Below are positions 38,993 through 48,567 of a stretch of DNA of 64,000 nt, in pieces. This DNA is from Companilactobacillus farciminis KCTC 3681 = DSM 20184 (GTDB lineage Bacteria > Bacillota > Bacilli > Lactobacillales > Lactobacillaceae): positions 1,426,001 through 1,490,000 of the forward strand of contig NZ_CP017702.1 of assembly GCF_002706745.1 (NCBI RefSeq), in the 5' to 3' direction. How positions within the stretch are numbered: position 1 is the stretch's first letter; each line of letters opens with the position of its first letter. The notes under the pieces were generated by a model that saw only the letters and a list, made by a program, of their open reading frames with translations, was not told the DNA's origin and made no database searches. Made by a program: the position numbers and the translations under genes.

Positions 38993-39874
38993 TCAAATCA
39001 AGACAGTTTTTTTAATTTTAAAATTCAACGCTGCACCAATCAAATTGGCATCATTGTGATAATATGCGGGGATGATTTTGGGAACTAATTTAATATCGGC
39101 TACTCGCTGAACTAATCTTTGGGCGGCCTCATTCAAATTATTGATGAAGTCTTGATTGCCCGAAACTCCACCACCGATGATAAAGGCTTCTGGATCAACG
39201 ACAAATTGCAAATTAAAGATTGCACGAGCTAGATTATCGTACAACTTCAAAGCATACTTTTGAGCAGTTGCATCGCCATCTTGAGCCATTTGTAAGATCT
39301 CTTTGCCCGTATAATTGGTCTTATAAGCTTGATTGTAGTGTTGGGCCATTCTCACTGCGGTACCAACTAAACTGAGACGTTGATCCGTCTGACCTAACAT
39401 CATCCCAAATTCTCCACCTAGTAAATGCTGACCGTGGACTAATTGACGATTGATCACAACGGCGCCACCGACCCCAGTTCCAATTACCAACATGACAATA
39501 TTTTGCATATTGACCGCCATGCCACTATTAACTTCGGCTAAGGCCGCACAATTAGCATCATTTTCCATTGAAACTGGCAGGTTTAGACGTTTCTCCAAAG
39601 CTGTTTTGATTGGAAAATTGTGAATATATGGCAAAGCGCTGATTCCACCAATTATTCCTGTTTGTTGATTGACCGCCCCTGGAATACTCAAAGCTACCCC
39701 GGCAATCTTAGTTCGATCATATTTTTTTACTATTTTTTCAATTACTGCATAAAATGTTGCTAAATTCTTCGGCGTATCAACGGCACTCTTATTAGTTAAG
39801 GTTTGGTTTGATTCATTGAATAAGGCGTGTTTAATCGTTGTTCCACCAACATCAATTGTTATTATTGGTTTCAT
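38993..39874 (-). CDS. ROK-family sugar kinase or relative
   Basis: About 293 residues; ATG 39874 is chosen with GGATGG ahead, but ATG 39883 is possible. ATP-binding motifs: IITIDVGGTTIKHALF and VIGTGVGGAVVINRQL. The sugar-binding MENDANCAALAE and LLGGEFGMMLG are present, and the second phosphate motif is IIGGGVSG. The zinc motif of classic ROK proteins is absent. Likely a glucokinase, or a kinase for an unidentified hexose or N-acyl sugar. It is divergent from the lipoprotein and downstream of the surface-protein gene. Confidence 0.85.
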   Translation of the reverse strand: MKPIITIDVGGTTIKHALFNESNQTLTNKSAVDTPKNLATFYAVIEKIVKKYDRTKIAGVALSIPGAVNQQTGIIGGISALPYIHNFPIKTALEKRLNLPVSMENDANCAALAEVNSGMAVNMQNIVMLVIGTGVGGAVVINRQLVHGQHLLGGEFGMMLGQTDQRLSLVGTAVRMAQHYNQAYKTNYTGKEILQMAQDGDATAQKYALKLYDNLARAIFNLQFVVDPEAFIIGGGVSGNQDFINNLNEAAQRLVQRVADIKLVPKIIPAYYHNDANLIGAALNFKIKKTVLI

Positions 39875-39937
39875 ATTTACCATCCAGAAAATAAATTAAG
39901 CGTTTTCTTTACTTACACACCTATTATAATACATCCT

Positions 39938-42900
39938 TCATTGAATCGATTCAGACAAAGTCCATTCAATTTGACCTTGATATTCGCCACTAAGATTGGA
40001 CTTTTGATTTTTGATCATAATACCGTCGTCGTCATCCCAATTGTCAGAAATATTTTCAATTTGACTTTGTCCACTCACGGCAGTATCACGATTTGCAATA
40101 ATTGGTGTATTAGTCAAAGATTGATAATTGTCATTTTTATCAATGAAGAATAATGGCTCAATATAATCATTATCTAAGACATTAAACAATCCTAATGAAT
40201 GGGCTGATAGGTTCCATTTCGTACCGACACTGTTTACTTTGACATCCCATTTCCCATCACGTTGAATAAAGTCGCCATTTTGATCATCAAAATTTATATC
40301 CCTAAAGCGTGAATCTGCGACATCTAATTCTAAGAGCTTCTTATTAATTTGAAAATCAAAGAGTTGACCTTCAGACGTTCTTCCATATACATCAGTGACA
40401 CTACCACTTAATTTCATCACACCATCGTTTGAAGTCATTCCAAACAAGTGTGGTACAAATTGTGATTTAAATGTCATTGGAGGTCCGTAATCAGCACTAC
40501 TTGCTGAACCCAATTGACCATATTTCTTATTTTCATCCCAAACAACAATTACTAATTTACTTGGATCAGCACGATAAGTTTCATCTTCTAAATACTTAAA
40601 TTCTAGAAGTGGCTTAATTACTGTTTGAGCCGTACTGGCGGTAATTGATTTTTGCCTTGAAGTCAAATTAGGCGTCAATTTTGGAACATTAATAATTACC
40701 GTTTTTTCTTCTGAACTATACACTCCTCCAGAAATTGAGAATTTAACGATATTTTCTCCTTCCTTCAACAAATCTGGACCAGAGGCTGTATTATATCCAA
40801 TTGGATTTATCGAGAAACTATAATTATCGTTTTCATCAGGAAAGAAGGCCACTGCATCACTAATGAATGAGAAGTTTTGAAAACTATCACTATCTTCAGT
40901 TTTTATCTTCAAAGTTAGCTTTTTAAAACCTAGAGATGTGTTATCGTCAGAATCTATTTCATCACTGTATTTCATTAACCAATTCAAAGGGACAGGATCA
41001 TTGTCGTGAACATCAATTGTTGCTTCCTTAGGTTCTAAAACGATTCCCTTATCAATTATTTTTATTTTAAAATCTAAAATATTTGATTGACGTGTACCGT
41101 CATCTGCCCACATCTTAACTTCATGTAAACCATAATCTAATTTGGTAATTACGTCATCAATGCCAAAGATTAGAGCTCCAGAATCAGAACCAAATTGCGG
41201 TTCAAAATCGACTTTCTCTCCGTCTACTTCTACATGAATAGTCGCATTGCCAACGCTTACAGCAGAACCATCGTCATATGCCAATTTAACATCATACAAT
41301 ACTGGTTTTCCTTTTTCACGTACCGAATATTCCTTGAAATTGTATCTAGAAATCACTAATTGCTTATTGTCTAAAACCTTGACTTGATAATCTAAAACGT
41401 TAGAAACATGTCCTTTAGAGTCAGTCATCTTAACTTTGAAGTCGTAAGTTTTATTGCTTTCTAAATCACTGACATCAAAAGGAATATCGAAATTACCTGA
41501 CTTAACTCCTTTAGCAACTGAAATATTGCCTTTTTGAATGCCAGGAACTAATTTATTGTTCTGATCATACACATCTACTTCACTAATTACATCTTCGCCA
41601 TCAAATTCAGAATCCTTTAAATAAGACATCTTACCTTTAAAATGAACTGTTTCATCGGGACTGACTTCCTGAGACAAGTCATTAGTATTTGTTATCTGCA
41701 ATACTTCATTATCAATCGTAAAGTCAGGACTCATCGTATCACCTGTAAAACCGTCGGAATTGTAACTAGTATTAACGCCACTTACTTTTGTCGTAATCGG
41801 TGTTTGACTCTCCGGTCCTTTGACTGTCCCATAAACTTGAATATTTGATTGATCGTCAATTTTACTCATTGAAGGAATCTTAACTTTAAAACCAGTAACT
41901 TGCTTAAAAATTGGCGTATCTGTGTCATTACCGGTTGTTGTACTGACAGTTACTTCTTCTAAATCTGCTTTATTGATCTTGAGACTTTGTTTAGTGCCAT
42001 CTGCGGCAGTATAATTCATCTCGCCAATCACACCATTTTCATCGCCAGAAAAATCTAAATAGTCTGGCAAAGCAACGGTTGCAGTGATTTCTCCAGATTC
42101 AGAAATACCACCGACATACTTCAAGTTTTGCTCTAACATAATTTGATCACCATCGGAGACATTTAAAGTGTCACCGTCAGTTGAATTTGCGGAAGTATCT
42201 CTAGTCAAATCAGTCATCTTCGAAGTACCTTTGATATCTACCACACGAGGCATTTTTTCGATTACCATGGCAAAATCGCTTTTTGTTGATTCTGGTGATC
42301 CAGTTGAAGCAGTAAAGCCCCAACGAACTTTTTTATCAGAACTATCCTTGACTAATTGATTCGTGTCAATTTCAAAAGTTTTAACATCTTGAGCATTTTG
42401 AGATCTGATCGTTCCATCTTGGAACTTGTCATTGATATGATATGACAAATATCCAATTGAAGAACCTGTATCTGGTTTTTGATAATCGATTGTTAAATGA
42501 CGCCAACCATTTCTGGGGTCTTGAGTTTCAGAGTTAGCAACCGTGATGCCATCGTAACCTAATAGATAAGCATTACTTTGAACTCTTCCTCTATGTCCCA
42601 TGTAATTGTACGTAGTAGTTTCCTTAAAAACTAATCCAGTTGTATAATTCTTGCCAAAATACGTAGCTACGTCTCCTGGATATCCCCATGATATATGATT
42701 TTCCTTTAATTGATTTGAAACAAAACCTGAATTAGCATCGCCATTATAGTCTAAATAATCACTTATATTATTAGATTTTGAACCTGCATTTTGATTCAAG
42801 TATCTATCAAACTCAATTGCAACACTATTCTGTATACCACCAGAATCATCTGTTATTGCTTCATCCAAACCTTTGCCGTCAGAGCTACTACCACCCCAGA

Positions 42901-43414
42901 CACCTAAGGTCTGTCCGTAACTAGGGATTCCATCAGTATAATCTCTAGAGATAGCTTGGTCGCCATTAGGATCATTTTGCAAGACAAAGGCAAAACCATC
43001 GATAGTGTTGCCACCGTAATACCAAACTGATAACGTTTGGTCCTTGCTTAAATCAAAATAATTATAAGTTTTATTACCATTGTCGTCTTTCACGGTTCCC
43101 CAAAAAGAGCCAATCTGCTTATCAGCTCTATCAGCATCTAACATTTGAATAATATCGCTAGGATTACCAGAATCTTCTGCCCGTATTATCTTGTTAGAAC
43201 TAGGAAACGCATTGGCAGCGCCAGTCTTGGTATTGGAGTAAGAACTTGGTGCGGTAATAAAATCATTAAACTTCACGCCTTTTGGAGCATGTTTATAAAC
43301 TTCTTCTCTAGACGGTTCACTTGCGGCCATCACGGAAGTAATTGGAGTTGCTCTAAACAGTGGTAAAAGAAACATAACAAGTAATAATTTAAGAATGAAC
43401 CCATGCTTCTTCAT
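39938..43414 (-). CDS. Large secreted surface protein: L-type lectin domain, repeats, WxL-like C-terminus
   Basis: 1158 residues. The signal peptide (MKKHGFILKLLLVMFLLPLF, cut near VMA-AS) gives secretion. An L-type lectin domain spans about 35-390: SVWYYGGNTIDGFAFVLQND, GQTLGVWGG, SVAIEFDRYLN. Middle beta-sandwich modules (about 400-1020) follow, including similar NVLDYQVKVLD and NILDFKIKIID units. The C-terminus resembles a WxL domain: WNLSAHSLGLF about 85 residues before GQIEWTLS. WxL domains bind peptidoglycan without covalent links. WxL genes normally sit in clusters; this one is alone. GAGGTGA precedes ATG 43414. A sugar-binding, adhesion-like role is inferred. Confidence 0.85.
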   Translation of the reverse strand: MKKHGFILKLLLVMFLLPLFRATPITSVMAASEPSREEVYKHAPKGVKFNDFITAPSSYSNTKTGAANAFPSSNKIIRAEDSGNPSDIIQMLDADRADKQIGSFWGTVKDDNGNKTYNYFDLSKDQTLSVWYYGGNTIDGFAFVLQNDPNGDQAISRDYTDGIPSYGQTLGVWGGSSSDGKGLDEAITDDSGGIQNSVAIEFDRYLNQNAGSKSNNISDYLDYNGDANSGFVSNQLKENHISWGYPGDVATYFGKNYTTGLVFKETTTYNYMGHRGRVQSNAYLLGYDGITVANSETQDPRNGWRHLTIDYQKPDTGSSIGYLSYHINDKFQDGTIRSQNAQDVKTFEIDTNQLVKDSSDKKVRWGFTASTGSPESTKSDFAMVIEKMPRVVDIKGTSKMTDLTRDTSANSTDGDTLNVSDGDQIMLEQNLKYVGGISESGEITATVALPDYLDFSGDENGVIGEMNYTAADGTKQSLKINKADLEEVTVSTTTGNDTDTPIFKQVTGFKVKIPSMSKIDDQSNIQVYGTVKGPESQTPITTKVSGVNTSYNSDGFTGDTMSPDFTIDNEVLQITNTNDLSQEVSPDETVHFKGKMSYLKDSEFDGEDVISEVDVYDQNNKLVPGIQKGNISVAKGVKSGNFDIPFDVSDLESNKTYDFKVKMTDSKGHVSNVLDYQVKVLDNKQLVISRYNFKEYSVREKGKPVLYDVKLAYDDGSAVSVGNATIHVEVDGEKVDFEPQFGSDSGALIFGIDDVITKLDYGLHEVKMWADDGTRQSNILDFKIKIIDKGIVLEPKEATIDVHDNDPVPLNWLMKYSDEIDSDDNTSLGFKKLTLKIKTEDSDSFQNFSFISDAVAFFPDENDNYSFSINPIGYNTASGPDLLKEGENIVKFSISGGVYSSEEKTVIINVPKLTPNLTSRQKSITASTAQTVIKPLLEFKYLEDETYRADPSKLVIVVWDENKKYGQLGSASSADYGPPMTFKSQFVPHLFGMTSNDGVMKLSGSVTDVYGRTSEGQLFDFQINKKLLELDVADSRFRDINFDDQNGDFIQRDGKWDVKVNSVGTKWNLSAHSLGLFNVLDNDYIEPLFFIDKNDNYQSLTNTPIIANRDTAVSGQSQIENISDNWDDDDGIMIKNQKSNLSGEYQGQIEWTLSESIQ

Positions 43415-43477
43415 GAAACTCACCTCACATATTTATAACAAGTTTAAACATATATTATTGATATCGTTATTATATGA

Positions 43478-43491
43478 TATAAGCGTTTTCA
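43478..43491. promoter_or_regulatory. Candidate cre site upstream of the lectin/WxL gene
   Basis: TATAAGCGTTTTCA matches the CcpA consensus at 13 of 14 positions. A TATAAT-like -10 (CATATAATA on the minus strand) lies just downstream, so the site would cover the -35 region. Confidence 0.5.
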
Positions 43492-43521
43492 TTTTGTCTC
43501 AATTTATGAAAAAATTATTAT

Positions 43522-43554
43522 AAAAAAATAGCCATCTTATTATGTAAGATGACT
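43522..43554 (-). terminator. Terminator after the NhaC-type gene
   Basis: AGTCATCTTA and TAAGATGGCT form a stem on the minus strand, followed by T7. Confidence 0.8.
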
Positions 43555-43571
43555 ACAACTTTAATTCATTT

Positions 43572-44990
43572 CTAATTCAATTGTTCAGAAACTTGGCGAT
43601 TAAGTTTTGGTTCGACAACTTTATCCTTGTTGTAATTTTTACCAAAGATAAAACCGAAGGTAACTGTTAATAATGGATTCATCCAAACGTAAAAGGCACA
43701 TGGGATGAAGACTAATGGACTAACACCAAGGACTCCAGAGATGAAGATTCCAGTAACTCCCCAAGGAACCAAAGCATTGATATCAGCTCCCCCACTAGCA
43801 AGGATTCGTGATAAGTAAACTGGTTTGATATTTTGTTTATCAAAGTTTTCTTTGAAAGTTGTTCCAGGCAAAATAATTGAAATGTATTGTTCACCGACTA
43901 GGAAGTTAACTCCAATAGCACTCAAAACTGATGTTAAGATCAACTTGCCAGGTGTATTGACGCTTTGTTTCATCTTGCCGACTAGATTTTCGACGACGCC
44001 CATCTTGATCAAGACGCCACCTAAAGTCAAAGCAACTAAAATCAAGGAAATACTGCTCAACATACTAGTAACGCCACCGCCACTGACGATACTGTTGATT
44101 TTTTTATCAGCTGAATTCAATTGAAAACCGTTCATGATTTGGTTACTGATAGTTGAAAGCTTGGGATGATTGATAAAGATATGCATGATAATAGCGGTAA
44201 TCGAACCTGATAATAACGTTGGAATAGCGGGAACTTGCATAATAGCACAAATAATTAGAACTGCGATTGGAACTAGCATCCAAGGTGAGACGAAGAAATT
44301 AGCGTTCAAAGCATTGATAATGTGGTGCACTGAACTCATGTTAGGATTGGCAGTCGTATGACCAGCAATCAAGAAAATAATAGCTGTAATAGTTGCTGAA
44401 GGAATGGCTGTGTGAGCAATTGTTCTAATGTGATCAAAAACATTGTCGACTCCCGCGATTCCGGTAGCTAAATTAGTTGTTCCAGATAGTGGCGACATAT
44501 TGTTTCCAAACAAAGCACCAGAAACGATCGAACCGGCAGTTAAAGCTGTATTGATTCCCATAACGTGACCGATACCCATAAAGACGATACCTAGTGTACT
44601 GATAGTTGTGAATGAACTTCCGACGATTACGCCGACTAAACAGCAGCTGACAAAGACTGTAAATAAGAAAAATCTGACATTTAATATTTCTAGACCATAA
44701 ACCATGATAGTTGGAATTACCCCAGACATTGACCAAGCTGATACTAAAACACCGATCATGATAAAGATGATCATTGGTACGATTCCGGGTTTGACGCCTT
44801 CAACGATACCATCTTGGAGTTGATTCCAAGTAAAGCCACGAAATCTTCCGTAAAACAACAATAATGTAAATGCTAATAAAATTGGAATTTGAGGTGTCAT
44901 GCCCAGAGCAATCATCATTGTTCCTAACATCCCAAACATTACGATCATAATAATTAAACTTTCTAAAACTGATAATTTACCTTTTTTCAT
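43572..44990 (-). CDS. NhaC-family transporter, T-box controlled
   Basis: 472 residues, about 11 membrane spans, NhaC/DcuC-like ion transporter fold. Typical segments: MIIFIMIGVLVSAWSMSGVIP, SSFTTISTLGIVFMGIG, SGALFGNNMSPLSGTTNLA and GGADINALVPWGVTG. The name implies Na+/H+ exchange, but NhaC proteins behind T-boxes are thought to carry amino acids, and nhaC-like genes are linked to tyrosine metabolism in lactic acid bacteria. ATG 44990 follows AGGGTGAG. The Tyr-rich short ORF just upstream supports tyrosine as the signal. Confidence 0.86.
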   Translation of the reverse strand: MKKGKLSVLESLIIMIVMFGMLGTMMIALGMTPQIPILLAFTLLLFYGRFRGFTWNQLQDGIVEGVKPGIVPMIIFIMIGVLVSAWSMSGVIPTIMVYGLEILNVRFFLFTVFVSCCLVGVIVGSSFTTISTLGIVFMGIGHVMGINTALTAGSIVSGALFGNNMSPLSGTTNLATGIAGVDNVFDHIRTIAHTAIPSATITAIIFLIAGHTTANPNMSSVHHIINALNANFFVSPWMLVPIAVLIICAIMQVPAIPTLLSGSITAIIMHIFINHPKLSTISNQIMNGFQLNSADKKINSIVSGGGVTSMLSSISLILVALTLGGVLIKMGVVENLVGKMKQSVNTPGKLILTSVLSAIGVNFLVGEQYISIILPGTTFKENFDKQNIKPVYLSRILASGGADINALVPWGVTGIFISGVLGVSPLVFIPCAFYVWMNPLLTVTFGFIFGKNYNKDKVVEPKLNRQVSEQLN

Positions 44991-45025
44991 ATTACTCACC
45001 CTATTTTGAATTTGATTTGTTTTTC

Positions 45026-45139
45026 TTAGTAGTTTTGATAGGGTCTGTAATAATAGTTTCTTTGTACTTCGTTAATTTCTTTCTCATTTAGGATTTGTGC
45101 AAAGGTTGCTTGCATGCGTAACTTTTCGATAAATTTCAT
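45026..45139 (-). CDS. Tyr-rich short ORF (37 aa) between the T-box and the transporter
   Basis: ATG 45139 lies 9 nt after AGGAGG, just beyond the T-box terminator. The product begins MKFIEKLRMQATFAQILNE and ends NYYYRPYQNY: five of the last ten residues are Tyr. The stop is 35 nt before the transporter ATG, so translation is probably coupled. It may be a small protein partner, or a second sensing device: ribosomes would slow at the Tyr run when tyrosyl-tRNA is scarce. No family recognised. Confidence 0.65.
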   Translation of the reverse strand: MKFIEKLRMQATFAQILNEKEINEVQRNYYYRPYQNY

Positions 45140-45170
45140 CTGGTAATTCCTCCTAAAATTATTTGTCCTA

Positions 45171-45382
45171 ATGAATAAAAAAAGCGCCCCTGCAATATAT
45201 GCAGGGACGCTTTTGGCGCGGTACCACCCAAATTCAAGTAATAATACTTGCTCTTTATTCCGTAAACACAGGACGTGTGATCTCGACTTAGTATTTTGCG
45301 AAAATATCCTGTATGGCTCGCACCGACCGCCATTTCTCTGAACGCTGAGACACTTCGCTACTTGTTGTAAAATCAAAATCAA
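45171..45382 (-). promoter_or_regulatory. T-box leader
   Basis: On the minus strand, the GCG..AGAGAAATGGCGG and GGTGCGAGCCAT distal stem-I segments come first. The antiterminator bulge GGGTGGTACCGCG is at 45216-45228. The terminator hairpin AAAGCGTCCCTGCA/TGCAGGGGCGCTTT (45181-45214) with T7 follows. Uncharged tRNA should favour read-through. I could not fix the specifier codon by eye; UAC within GCCATACAGG is a candidate (Tyr). It fills most of the gap between the TPR gene and the transporter. Confidence 0.93.
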
Positions 45383-45394
45383 TTTATGTAAGTA

Positions 45395-45422
45395 ATCTTA
45401 GCAGAACTTTTTCAGAATGCAA
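45395..45422 (-). promoter_or_regulatory. Promoter of the T-box transcript
   Basis: On the minus strand TTGCAT (45417-45422), 16 bp spacer, TAAGAT (45395-45400). The T-box begins shortly downstream. Confidence 0.6.
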
Positions 45423-45470
45423 GAGTTTTATTAGAAAAATATTATTATTTTTTAATTTTTCTAATTTTAA

Positions 45471-46715
45471 TTAAAGTGAGTCTAACAATTCTTGCATTTG
45501 TTCATTGTCGGGATCTTGCTTCAAATAAAGTCTCAATGCTGCTTGGAGAACCTCTTTATTGCCGGTACTACGCAAGATTTCTACCAAGTCTGACAAGTAG
45601 TCCAGATTGTCCTTGAACTCGTCTAGGACCGTCAAAATATCTTCTTGAGCTTTATTAACATCGTCAGTTTCAAATTCTGACTTAGCCAAATTCCAAACTA
45701 ACTTAGGATTGTTATTGATCTCACGACCATTCAACAGATCCAAGTTAGCCTTAAATTGACCCTTAGTAACATAGTAATCACTCAACTTGATGACTAATGG
45801 CATTGGATTTTCGACTTTTTTAATACCAGTTTCCAAAATCTTGATGGCATTATTGGCATCTTCCGATGTTCCAGCATCAAAGGCAATTTGGTACAAACGG
45901 TCATCTAATTCATTCAAGTTCAAACCTAATTGAGCATACTTGAAGGCATCAGCATTTTTCTTAATATTCAAATAATCTTCAGCGATGACTGGATAAGCTG
46001 TCGGATAGTCACGATTAGTATCCAATAGGTTTTCCAAAACAGAAATCGACTTATTATAATTTTTAACTTGATTGTACAAAAATCCGAGTTGGAATTGAGC
46101 ATCTTCATTCAATTCCAAAGCGTTTAATTTTTCATATTCACTGATAGCATCTTCATATTGTCCATCCCCGGCTAAAGAACTAGCTTTTCTCAAGACAATT
46201 GAAATACCAGAGTAATTCTTGATTCCCATATCTAAAAGCATGTCATAGTACGTCAAAGCCTGATTAAATTTATTTTCATCGAAATAAACTTCAGCTAGAG
46301 CAAACTTGAAGACTTCTTCGTCAGGAAACTCTCTGATTCCCTCTAAGAGCTTTTGTTCACTGACCTCATAAAGTCCTAATGACTGATAAATATCGGCTGA
46401 AACTAATAAATTTTCGGCATAAGCTGGCGAATCAGGCGTGATTTGAGAAATATAATCTAAAGCTTGATCGCTATCACCGTCAGAAACAGCAATTTCAGCC
46501 AATCTGGAGAGGATTTGGCCCTCTGTTGGGTAATTAACCAAAAGGTGTTGATAAATCGTCTTAGCTTGAACAGAGAGTCCACGACTCATCAATGTCTCGG
46601 CTAATGAAAATTGTGTTTGATCGTCATCTTCTCGAAGAGATTCTTGAATCAGACCATCGACTTTTGAAAAATCACCATCATCGATTGTTTCCATAACTTT
46701 ATCTGCTTTACTCAA
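45471..46715 (-). CDS. Tetratricopeptide-repeat protein
   Basis: 414 residues composed of about eleven helical TPR units (SRLAEIAVSDGDSDQALDYI, LAEVYFDENKFNQALTYYDM, FQLGFLYNQVKNYNKSISVL). No signal peptide or membrane span, so it is a cytoplasmic protein-interaction scaffold. It is of the YpiA type that follows hup/der in lactobacilli; the exact partner is not known. Separated from hup by a terminator. Confidence 0.88.
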   Translation of the reverse strand: MSKADKVMETIDDGDFSKVDGLIQESLREDDDQTQFSLAETLMSRGLSVQAKTIYQHLLVNYPTEGQILSRLAEIAVSDGDSDQALDYISQITPDSPAYAENLLVSADIYQSLGLYEVSEQKLLEGIREFPDEEVFKFALAEVYFDENKFNQALTYYDMLLDMGIKNYSGISIVLRKASSLAGDGQYEDAISEYEKLNALELNEDAQFQLGFLYNQVKNYNKSISVLENLLDTNRDYPTAYPVIAEDYLNIKKNADAFKYAQLGLNLNELDDRLYQIAFDAGTSEDANNAIKILETGIKKVENPMPLVIKLSDYYVTKGQFKANLDLLNGREINNNPKLVWNLAKSEFETDDVNKAQEDILTVLDEFKDNLDYLSDLVEILRSTGNKEVLQAALRLYLKQDPDNEQMQELLDSL

Positions 46716-46742
46716 ATTAAAACCTCATACTTTCTTTTGCGT

Positions 46743-46767
46743 AAAAAAAGACGGTCAAACGACCGCC
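46743..46767 (-). terminator. Terminator after hup
   Basis: GCGGTC-GTTT-GACCGT on the minus strand, followed by T7. Confidence 0.85.
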
Positions 46768-46781
46768 CCTTATAAAACTAA

Positions 46782-47057
46782 TTATTTAACTGAATCCTTC
46801 AAAGCTTTACCTGGTTTAAATGCAGGAACCTTGCTTGCTGGAATCTTGATTTCTTCGCCAGTTTGTGGGTTACGACCCTTACGAGCAGCACGTTGACGAA
46901 CTTCAAAGTTACCAAAGCCAATCAATTGAACTTTGTTACCTTCTGATAAGTTTTCTTGGATAGTTTCAAATACTGCATCAACAGCAGAAGTTGCATCCTT
47001 CTTTGTCAAACCAGTTTTACTTGCGACACTATCAATAAGTTCAGCTTTATTTGCCAT
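46782..47057 (-). CDS. hup: DNA-binding protein HU
   Basis: 91 residues, the usual length. Starts [20 protein letters not shown]. The DNA-contacting beta arm is at [20 protein letters not shown] (about residues 53-72). Bends DNA as a dimer and compacts the nucleoid. A CGGAGG ribosome site precedes it. Upstream of it lies a 185-bp AT-rich gap before der that should hold its promoter; a TTGCCA-N17-TAATTT pair (minus strand) is possible but weak. Confidence 0.97.
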   Translation of the reverse strand: MANKAELIDSVASKTGLTKKDATSAVDAVFETIQENLSEGNKVQLIGFGNFEVRQRAARKGRNPQTGEEIKIPASKVPAFKPGKALKDSVK

Positions 47058-47242
47058 ATGTGAATACCTCCGGAAATTTGTAAAAATTTAGAACACATGA
47101 ACTTTTATTAATGCGTTCATTATTCTATGTACAAAATTACCATAGCAATGCCGATGTGGCAAGCATTTAAGCCATTTTTTAACATAATTCTTCTTAAATA
47201 TAATTATATTTATAAAAACGGATAAAATACTGTCCTTCTAAG

Positions 47243-48556
47243 CTATTTTCGCTTTCTAGGAAGAATCTTAATTGGTGTTCCTTCGAAGTCGAAAGTATCA
47301 CGCAATTGATTCTTCAAGAATCTTTCATATGAGAAATGAAGCAATTCTGTTTCATTAACGAAAACAACAAATGTTGGCGGTTGAATGGCAACTTGTGTCA
47401 TGTAATAAATTCTTAAACGTTTTCCATTTACCAATGGTGTTGGCGCAATTGACGTTGCACGCAATAATAAATCGTTCAGAACCGATGATTGAATTCGACG
47501 ATCACGGTTACCATAAACTCTTGCAACTAATTCTGGAATTTGGTCGAGGCGTTGACCCTTAATAGCAGAAGTGAACAAGATCGGTGCATATGATAAGTAT
47601 TGGAATTCAACTCTGATTTGGTTTTCAAAGTCCTTCATCGTATTAGTGTCTTTTTTCAAAGTATCCCACTTGTTAACGACGATGATAACACCCTTACCTG
47701 CGTTGTGAGCATATCCAGCCACACGCTTGTCTTGTTCACGAATACCTTCTTCAGCATTCAAAACAACACAAACGACGTCTGACTTATCGATAGCACTCAA
47801 AGCACGCAAGACAGAGTATTTTTCAGTATTTTCGTAGACTTTACCACGTTTTCTAATACCGGCAGTATCGATCATTGTAAAGTCTTTATCAAGCTTTTCA
47901 TCATGATACTTAGTATCAATGGCATCACGAGTCGTTCCTTGCATATCGGAAACAATAACACGTTGGTCACCTAAGATAGCATTGACTAGCGATGATTTAC
48001 CAACATTAGGACGTCCGATAAAACTAAATTTGATAGTCTTATCTTCTTCCATCTTGTCTTCGTATGGAAAGACCTTAACGATTTCATCCAACAAATCACC
48101 TAACCCAGTACCTTGGGCACCAGAAATAGGATTTGGATCACCGAAACCTAAAGCATAAAAGTCATAGATATTTTGACGTTGTTCAGGATTATCAGCTTTG
48201 TTAACTGCTAAAATAACTGGTTTCTTCGTACGATACAAAATCTTTGCAACATCTTCGTCTTCTTTAGTTACACCATTTTGGCCATTAGTGATAAAGACGA
48301 TAACATCAGCTTCATCGATCGCAATCTCAGCTTGATTCTTGATTTGAACGGACATCTTTTCACCGCTCATTTCAATACCACCTGTATCGATCAAACGAAA
48401 TTCTCTTCCTAACCAACTAGCACGAGAATAAATTCGATCTCTAGTAACACCAGGTGTATCTTCAACGATTGAAAGTCGTTCATTAATAATTCGATTAAAA
48501 ATTGTAGATTTACCAACATTGGGGCGTCCTACTAACGCAACTACTGGAACAGACAT
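47243..48556 (-). CDS. der: Ribosome assembly GTPase Der (EngA)
   Basis: 437 residues. Two GTPase domains in tandem: [14 protein letters not shown] (residues about 9-22), DTGGIEM and NKAD, then [14 protein letters not shown] (about 183-196), DTAGIRKRG and NKWD. A C-terminal KH-like domain ends in ILPRKRK. It acts in 50S subunit maturation. The gap to cmk is only 11 bp; rpsA, often found between them in related bacteria, is not here. Confidence 0.97.
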   Translation of the reverse strand: MSVPVVALVGRPNVGKSTIFNRIINERLSIVEDTPGVTRDRIYSRASWLGREFRLIDTGGIEMSGEKMSVQIKNQAEIAIDEADVIVFITNGQNGVTKEDEDVAKILYRTKKPVILAVNKADNPEQRQNIYDFYALGFGDPNPISGAQGTGLGDLLDEIVKVFPYEDKMEEDKTIKFSFIGRPNVGKSSLVNAILGDQRVIVSDMQGTTRDAIDTKYHDEKLDKDFTMIDTAGIRKRGKVYENTEKYSVLRALSAIDKSDVVCVVLNAEEGIREQDKRVAGYAHNAGKGVIIVVNKWDTLKKDTNTMKDFENQIRVEFQYLSYAPILFTSAIKGQRLDQIPELVARVYGNRDRRIQSSVLNDLLLRATSIAPTPLVNGKRLRIYYMTQVAIQPPTFVVFVNETELLHFSYERFLKNQLRDTFDFEGTPIKILPRKRK

Positions 48557-48567
48557 ATTTTGCCTCC

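Noticed and set aside
38790..38996. 68-codon frame on the minus strand
   Set aside because: No ribosome site; it lies across the inverted-repeat element and looks like a product of its folded sequence.
39895..39912. cre-like ATTAAGCGTTTTCT before the second ROK gene
   Set aside because: Only 11 of 14 positions match the consensus; too weak.
45026..45382. 118-codon frame spanning the T-box and the Tyr-rich ORF
   Set aside because: The upstream part crosses the T-box and terminator. Only the last 37 codons have a ribosome site.
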